Assembly (NCBI RefSeq): GCF_040183065.1
Contig: NC_091132.1
Span: 160,539,602-160,603,601, forward strand
DNA: 64,000 nt
Direction: 5' to 3'
From: Periplaneta americana
Lineage: Eukaryota > Arthropoda > Insecta > Blattodea > Blattidae
Part shown: one piece after another, positions 57,916-64,000 of the stretch
How positions within the stretch are numbered: position 1 is the stretch's first letter
Layout: each line of letters starts with the position of its first letter
The notes under the pieces: model-generated
What the model saw: the letters and a program-made list of their open reading frames with translations, nothing else
Told to the model about the DNA's origin: nothing
Databases searched by the model: none
Position numbers and translations under genes: made by a program

Positions 57916-58370
57916 TTCCACCATTCAGAAATGTATGCATCATGGTTTGTGTCACGTAATTATTTGAATATTTTTCAAATTTATATGGTTTTATTATAAA
58001 TGCCAATATATTATACGTTGGGTTGTTTGATGTTGATTAATAATTAATATTTTGTAATCTATACGTGTATTTAAGTAAGTGACAATCAAGACAGTCATAT
58101 AAGAATGTCAATGTGTATCACAGCAATGTTGGTTTTTAATATGTCTCATTTTGCATGCCACTAAATATGTTTTGTATTTGTAGAGATTATGTAGAGAGCA
58201 CTGATATTGCTGAAATGTACTTCGTTTCTGATGATGTTGGCGTAGACCAACGAAAACGTTCATGCGTCCTTTAAACATGTACCGGTAATGTAAAGGTGTA
58301 GCACCTTAAACATAAGCTGTGAAGTCAGTGACTGAAATAAATACTTTTAAGGTTAGAAAACTTTGACATC
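57350..58370. repeat. Long inverted repeat (arms about 310 bp) around an (AT)n tract
   Basis: The left arm (about 57360-57670) and right arm (about 58045-58360) are inverted copies, about 95% alike. Shared blocks include CAGTCACTGACTTCACAGC, GTGTAGCACC (reversed) and CACGTATAGATTAC. The spacer is about 375 bp. The right arm carries CTGATGA (58228-58234), stem GTTGG/CCAAC and GAAA (58252-58255), a hammerhead-like core as at 19963-20125. It lies about 500 bp downstream of the Penelope-like ORF and may be its terminal repeat (inference). Confidence 0.85.
57828..57911. repeat. (AT)n microsatellite
   Basis: About 40 AT units in the loop of the inverted repeat, itself able to fold on itself. Confidence 0.95.
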
Positions 58371-58573
58371 ATTCGTTAGTTTAGAATATACTGTGAATCC
58401 ATTTTGAATCTTGCGTACACTACTTTTAACACTTGAATTTAATTAATTGATTAACTAGTGGACTTACTCGTGTTAATTATACTGTGTCAATTAATTATAC
58501 TGTGATGTTAAATTGCTTAATAATTCGTAAGCACAACATTTTTCCATGCATTCGAAGAGATTCTTTGTTATCT

Positions 58574-58828
58574 TTTTTTTTTTATTTTACTAGGTTATTT
58601 TACGATGATGCTTTATCAACATCTTAGGTTATTTAGCGTCTGAATGAGATAAAGGTGATAATGCCGGTGAAATGAGTCTGGGGTCCAGCACAGAAAGTTA
58701 CCCAGCATTTGCTCATATTGGGTTGAGGGAAAACCCCGGAAAAAACCTCAACCAGGTAACTTGCCCCGACCGGGAATCGAACCCAGGTCACCTGATTTCG
58801 CGCTAGCCGTTACTCCACGGGTGTGGAC
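58574..58828 (-). mobile_element. tRNA-derived SINE, type 1, with 13-bp target duplication
   Basis: TTCTTTGTTATCT flanks at 58561-58573 and 58829-58841. Head at the right, with a short deletion after the B-box; T-tract and tail at the left. Confidence 0.92.
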
Positions 58829-58918
58829 TTCTTTGTTATCTACCAGAAATCTATGTTTGAGAAGTATTACATACTTCAAACGTCAAATGAATGCATTTTA
58901 AATTTAGAGAATATTGGG

Positions 58919-58947
<29 letters not shown>
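58919..58947. repeat. A-tract
   Basis: About 28 consecutive A. Confidence 0.95.
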
Positions 58948-58951
<4 letters not shown>

Positions 58952-59028
58952 AATCCTGACATTGTTAATAGTTTGATATACTAAAATACACTGCCAATAT
59001 ATCTGTATACATATAGTGAAACTCTCAT

Positions 59029-59166
59029 CTTAACTTCACACTTCACCGTAGGAAAGGTAATAGACATTGAATGATCTTCAACCTTTATCTATGATGTGAG
59101 ATCATAGCTGTGATTCACATATTCTGTCCTAATGCCCGTCACGTGCAGATCCAATAAATTGCCTTC
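59029..59166 (-). pseudogene. Decayed second exon of a third zinc-finger gene
   Basis: The acceptor GTTCTGTAG is intact. 138 nt read EGNLLDLHVTGIRTEYVNHS, YDLTS, a TAG stop (59089-59091), IKVEDHSMSITFPT, VKCEVK. Length and motif (VTGIxTExxxHSYD) match 45583-45720. The donor GT is AT (59028-59027). Both defects show loss of function. No partner exons were found to the right or between here and gene B. Confidence 0.88.
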
Positions 59167-59472
59167 CTACAGAACATAAAGCCGCCATAAATTAATAACG
59201 GTAAGTTAAGTCACTTATTTCTAAGTTGACTTCATGTGTAATAGCCGTCACTCTGTCCTGCATGGCTACTTCTTTCAACACAGGCTACTCATTACAGAAA
59301 AAATTGAAGGTGAAATGGAAACTAGACCTTAAGAGCTACAGGCAAGGACTAATAATAGGCCAAGCATTTCTTCTTTAATATTACATACTATAATATGTGT
59401 AAAAAAAAGTATGATTTACGCTATGTACAATAAGTGAAAAAGAATTCTTTTGCAATTATTATATTACCGAGA

Positions 59473-59942
59473 CGTTCGCGGAGTTGGCTCTGTGGTAGCG
59501 TGTCTACCTCCAGACTAACCGGTCCAGGTTCGATCCCTGGCAGGGTCAGAAATTTTCATGTAAAAATTGTGTACCAATATGCCTGGGTTAAATCCCATAT
59601 CTCCCCACAGTGCATATGAAGAGAAGGCATATGTCACTGTTGATAGTGATTCGTCTGTCGGATGGGGACATTAAGCCTGGTGGCCCCCTTGGTGCTATTC
59701 AACAGAAGTAGGCTACATGCTGGCACCGAGTTTCCTCTTCTCCCTTCCTCATCATCACCCATTCCATTCACTACACCACACGAATAGTTACACATACACT
59801 CACCCTAGTACACGACCTAACTATCAACTGATACACACCATGTACAACGTGGCCTGCCGAAGTGGTGTGCAACTAGAAAATGGGTCGCAGGGAACCCGAA
59901 TCACTTAAAGTGAAGTGGTTAGGCATTGGATACATACATACA
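59473..59942 (+). mobile_element. Long tRNA-derived SINE with ATAC tail and 12-bp target duplication
   Basis: Head at 59478-59550 (GAGTTGGCTCTGTGGTAGCG; B-box GGTTCGATCCCTGGC). About 380 bp of body ends in (ATAC)n. Flanks ATATTACCGAGA (59461-59472) and ATATTACTGAGA (59943-59954). Fourth tRNA-head family of the window; no sequence shared with types 1-3 beyond the head. Confidence 0.87.
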
Positions 59943-59954
59943 TATTACTGAGAA

Positions 59955-60854
59955 CAAGTTCAATGTAGAAATTTAAAACACATTTCAAAAGAAAGAAAAA
60001 CATAAAATATTCAACCACATGTCTATTCAATACCTGTATATAGTGTGTAATAAGTCTTAGCTTTCATAACCTCGTAGAAATATTGGGATGTATCCAGGGT
60101 GCGAATTAAGATTTCCGATGAGGGAGGAGTGATGGAATCCTAGATAGAGAATACCATACGTAACATTATTATTATCCTCATTCCATACGGTTCAATGCTT
60201 GGTCGCACTGAGTTGCTTGCCTTGTATCTTGATCATAATAATAATTATATCCATGAGCAGCTTAAAATAAAATGTGTAATTCCTAAGTTACTTATTGTTG
60301 TCAGCTTGCCAGTAATGGTAATACTTTAATATTATTTTCTTTGCTTACTTTATACTTTATAAAGTATACTCATATTAAAACAATTATATTTCCTATATAT
60401 ATTTATATATATTTTTTATATTTGAATGAGAAAATTTAACTATACATTCATTATTAATTCCAGATTCTTATATGAAGAAATTTCTTTTGTGTAAAGATTG
60501 ATATTGTTGCAATATGTAGAAATGTCTCAATATAGCGCACTGATCCATATTCAGTGATAATAATACATTGATGACTTATTTGGGTGAATGGCAGGTAAAT
60601 AATGAAGTAATTTGTTTCGAAAGAATTAAGAATACTTACTGGCTATTGATAAGAACGCAAATCTAATTCTTGTGACAGAATCAGTGATTTGCAATCATGC
60701 TGATACCAATAAAGTGGAATAGTATTCCCTATGCCGCTACATAACCGAGGATTGTCTGCAACGAGTGTCATAAGGCAGACATTTTCTAACATCTCATTTC
60801 CATTTCACTAACCAAGTGTTAACCATTTAGTGAATGTACCTAAACCTCTAGCAG
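59955..60854. other. No gene seen
   Basis: AT-rich; nothing recognised. Confidence 0.5.
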
Positions 60855-61142
60855 TCAACAGACAAGGAAGGAGTGAAATTGTATATCTGACAAGTGTGTG
60901 TTGTTTAGAAGTAAATGGTAGTTCACTATGTAAAGACTTCTAATCAAATAAAGTTCGTCAAAAGTTTCATTGTGAAGTAGTCCACGATGGAAAGCTAACT
61001 CATCCAATGCTGATAAGTGTATATTATTACCCATCAACATTTTAATCACGGTGGACCTGGTCATGAGAAATGCATCATTTGGAGCAAACACTGGACTCCA
61101 CTGAAACTTTACGTAACACCCAGAAGGGATTGACTTTGCCAA
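60855..61142 (-). CDS. Unrecognised 95-codon ORF
   Basis: Starts MAKSIPSGCYVKFQWSPVFA and ends DIQFHSFLVC. I recognise no domain. It begins directly downstream (in minus sense) of the GAA-rich tail of the LINE at 61143, so it is probably chance or part of the insertion site. Low confidence that it is a gene. Confidence 0.15.
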   Translation of the reverse strand: MAKSIPSGCYVKFQWSPVFAPNDAFLMTRSTVIKMLMGNNIHLSALDELAFHRGLLHNETFDELYLIRSLYIVNYHLLLNNTHLSDIQFHSFLVC

Positions 61143-62255
61143 TGATGCGTGTTAACACTCCTCCTCCTCCTCCTCCTTCTTCTTCTTCTTCTTCTTCTTC
61201 TTCATCCAATCCCTGATGCTGTTAGACATCGTGTTCACCTCTCTCCATTCATCTCTTCCAAATCTATCTTTTCACGTTTTCTTTATTTCAACCATTGTCT
61301 TTCCACGTTGTTGTGTTATTTTCTGTCTAGTATTTTTCCACTTAAATCTTGGTCTACCTCTTCTATCCTTCCTTCCACTCGCATTTCCATTATCTGTTTA
61401 ACTTTTTTTTCCCATCTGTCTTTCTATAAACATGTCCGAACCACTTTAGTTGCTTTTCTTCTATATTCTGTATTATGGATTTCTTTAGTTTTACCTCTTC
61501 TCTTACTTTTTCGTTTCTTATTCGATCCCTTCTAGTTTCTCCTATCGTTCTCCAGAAATACGGTACTTCATTTCCATAGTAGTTATCTTGCTTTTGTATT
61601 TGTCAGTTAGTGGTACACTTTCTGTTCCATATTGTAGTATTGGTTTTATTATCGAGTTATGTATTTGCATTTTGGTCTTGGTATTGATCTCTTTCTTTTC
61701 CAATTATTGTGTTAGTTATTTGGTAGTAGGCTGTTGTTGTATTTTTAATTCTATTTAGTATCTCTTGTTCTGTTCTTCCATCACTGCTGATAATAGAACC
61801 TAAATACTTATAACTTTCTACTCTTTCCAGTATCTGATCGTTGCAGACAATATTTAATTCTTCATTGTGTTTATTTTCTTCAGATATCCACATGGTCTTA
61901 CTCTTATTAATATTAATCAGCATCCCTTTTTTTAATAGTTCTTCATTCCATTCAATTATCATTTTTTGTAGTCTTTGTTGTGTGTCTGCTATTAATGCAA
62001 TGTCATCTGCATACAGTAGTGCTTGGAGATAAATTGGTCATAGTCTCCAATTCCCAACTTTAGTTCGTACCATTCTCCATGTACATTTCTTATGTATTTC
62101 ATTCATAAATATGATAAACAGTAGTGGACTAAGGCTATCTCTTTGTTTCACTCCTTTTCGCATTTTAAATTCTTCTGACAGTATCCCATCCATTCGTACT
62201 AATCCAGCCATCTCTTCATATGTGCTTTTAATAGTGTTAACTCTCCCAGTACTTT
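61143..62255 (-). pseudogene. LINE reverse transcriptase, 3' half, with GAA/GGA tail
   Basis: Order on the minus strand: IKSTYEEMAGLVRMDGILSE, FKMRKGVKQRDSLSPLLFII (RT block), a shift, LLYADDIALIADT (catalytic Y-ADD near 62013), MIIEWNEELLKKGMLININK, SYKYLGSIISSDGRTEQEI, IIKPILQYGTESVP, LKWFGHVYRK. It ends in a (GAA)n(GGA)n tail at 61153-61203. RTE/Bov-B-like by layout. A few frameshifts. Confidence 0.88.
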
Positions 62256-62261
62256 TATTAT

Positions 62262-62830
62262 ATGGTGAACAAGCAAAATCGCTTCGACTGCAAGAAAACA
62301 AAGTAGATGCGAGTAAACAGTTCCATCATTTACAAACCACTTGTTTCTAAAATGGAGACATTGAAACTGTGGCAGAATTTCAGTATTTGGGCGTTGTATC
62401 AAAGGATGGAGTAGCCAGTGAAGATGTTGAAATCCGCATAACTAAAGCCAACGCTAACGCTATCTTTGTTCACCTGTATCCATTATGGAAAACATGAGAT
62501 ATTTCATTGCGAACTAAATTCAACATTTTATACAGCATTGTCAGACCGATTCCCTTGTATGGTTGCGGAACGTGAAACATAAGCACAGAAATCATCAATA
62601 GTCTCCTAGTGAAATGGAGTCTATAGAATTATATATGTTAATTGGCGGGAAACCATCAGCAATAAAAAATTATAGAGACCACCGGAGGAGCTAATAGTCC
62701 TACAAAAAGAATGGAATTGGAGAAGATATAGTCTGAGAAAAGAGAACACATGTAGCTGGAAGTCCTCAGATGGAACCGCAAGGAAGTCATCACTGAGGCA
62801 AAAGTCTGAAGACTTGGAGGAGAAAAGTAA
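62262..62830 (+). pseudogene. LINE reverse-transcriptase C-terminal fragment, opposite orientation
   Basis: Reads NGDIETVAEFQYLGVVSKDG, VRPIPLYGCG and further broken pieces; several stops. Joined almost directly to the 5' end of the opposing LINE. Confidence 0.75.
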
Positions 62831-62879
62831 AGAAAGAGATGTGAGAGGTTAGAAAATTCCGGGCAGATCTAAACTTACT

Positions 62880-64000
62880 GGACAAAAATAGGGCAAGGTG
62901 GATAATATTTTGTTGCAGCCCTTTGCTTCAGTGAGACAAACAGGATGCAATTGATTGAATTTCTAAATAAATTAGGATTTTCTTTTTAAATTTGCATATA
63001 CCTATTTTTTATCAATGATCAAGCGCTTCGCATTGTGAATTTTGAGGGGTAGGGCGTAAGTATGTAGTAAGTGTGCTAGATTTAATCAAGTTTTTTGTCC
63101 CCCCCCCCCTTACCCCACGTATTTTAAACCATTTTGGTTGGCTAACACAATGCATCTCTGGCGCAGTGAGCTCTGTTTGGGAAGGGAAGCGTCACATTCA
63201 CGGCACAATGAATCTTTTTCGTTCTTGTGAGTCCAGTCCGATGCAATAAAGTGCTCTCTTTTGGTGGATATAACTATACGTACGTAGTTTCATATTTGTT
63301 TCATAGGATTGCAATTGTGGCAGGGGTAAGTTGCAATTTTTTACCTCTAATACTTCAAACTCGAATATAACCTTCATTCTGTTTTCTTGCTTTACTATTA
63401 TCGCTGTTTCGTGGAACGTTTTGGTTTGCGGAACTGTACCACAGTTTACTATATACAGTTGCGAAGCTCAATATGTAGTAAAAATGCAAACATGGGTAGT
63501 TGCCCACCACTAGGATCGCTACTATCGCCTCATCATCGCAGATCTCTCTCCTAGCAGACGACAAAATATATTACACTTTCGTTGTCGTGTTCTTTTGGAA
63601 AAATTAACACCTTCTTTCCATTATTGAAATATTAAATGCATAAAGTTAATTTATTATTTTAATGAAGTATATTAAATTCCACCATAAACTCGAAGATACC
63701 TGCAAGAAATAAGTAATATAATTTTTGTTTGTTCAAAACGAACTGAAATTTACTATAATAGCTTCACTCATTCAAGATTATAGCGATAATTAACTGTGAA
63801 ACCAATAAATATTAATTTTCATTTCCCTTTACAACAATAATAATGGAAATATGAATTAATGGAGTAACTTACGTGTACCGGTACTTGTAGTGTAGGCTTA
63901 CATAGTTAACAAAGTGGGATGAGGTTAAGCAATAATAATCACACCAGAATTGGAAATAAAACGTGATAAATAAATTTTATTGTAACAGACTTTTCCTACG
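62880..64000. other. No gene seen
   Basis: Contains a C-tract at 63100-63110. ORFs of 60-69 codons are unremarkable. Confidence 0.5.

Noticed and set aside
57719-57967. ORF with a long Tyr-Ile repeat
   Set aside because: Translation of the (AT)n microsatellite; not a protein.

Overview
The window looks like nuclear DNA of an insect, most likely a cockroach or other blattodean (inference). The evidence is a low overall gene density, spliced C2H2 zinc-finger genes with a characteristic acidic N-terminal exon set, insect-type (TTAGG) repeats, and heavy loading with several tRNA-derived SINE families, non-LTR retrotransposon fragments and cut-and-paste DNA transposons. No bacterial-type operons, CRISPR arrays or convincing free-standing tRNA/rRNA genes are visible.

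Host genes. Two paralogous zinc-finger genes lie in tandem on the minus strand. Gene A has coding exons at 19421-19513, 15965-16102, 12903-12985 and 6663-7464 (about 371 aa, 8 fingers). Gene B has exons at 46374-46466, 45583-45720, 42173-42255 and 37484-38567 (about 465 aa, 12 finger units, one degenerate). The first three coding exons have identical lengths in both genes (93, 138 and 83 nt) and identical intron phases (0, 0, 2), and all splice junctions read through in frame. A decayed copy of the second exon (59029-59166, in-frame stop and broken donor) is the relic of a third unit. They are presumably nuclear DNA-binding proteins.

Mobile DNA fills nearly everything else. 1-2.7 kb: degenerate LINE with PHD-type ORF1. 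4.66-6.11 kb: hAT-like element with perfect 8-bp target duplication and a nested MITE. 7.83-8.72 kb and 49.83-50.50 kb: palindromic composite elements whose arms end in outward-facing tRNA-like sequences and which are flanked by 11-12 bp target duplications. 9.3-12.2 kb: mariner and LINE fragments. 14.7-18.1 kb: TIR element and mariner. 20-25 kb: MITEs, SINEs and a foldback element. 25.1-27.9 kb: a hAT-like element whose distal target duplication was hit by a Tc1-like element. 31.1-33.1 kb: putative solo LTR and a pogo-like remnant. 34-37.4 kb: foldback, mariner-like transposon, SINEs and a LINE 3' end. 39.5-41.2 and 44.3-45.3 kb: hAT-like elements in gene B introns. 46.7-48.7 kb: LINEs. 52.7-54.6 kb: internally deleted piggyBac. 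55.3-56.8 kb: Penelope-like element. 57.4-58.4 kb: long inverted repeat around an (AT)n tract. 61.1-62.9 kb: two opposed LINE fragments.

The most unusual observations are the palindromic tRNA-ended elements, and a short palindromic core (CACTCA/TGAGTG) shared by three otherwise different tRNA-containing families. One family changes both halves of the palindrome in a compensatory way. All coordinates were read by hand; splice sites, target duplications and reading-frame breaks were checked base by base, but no database search was possible.
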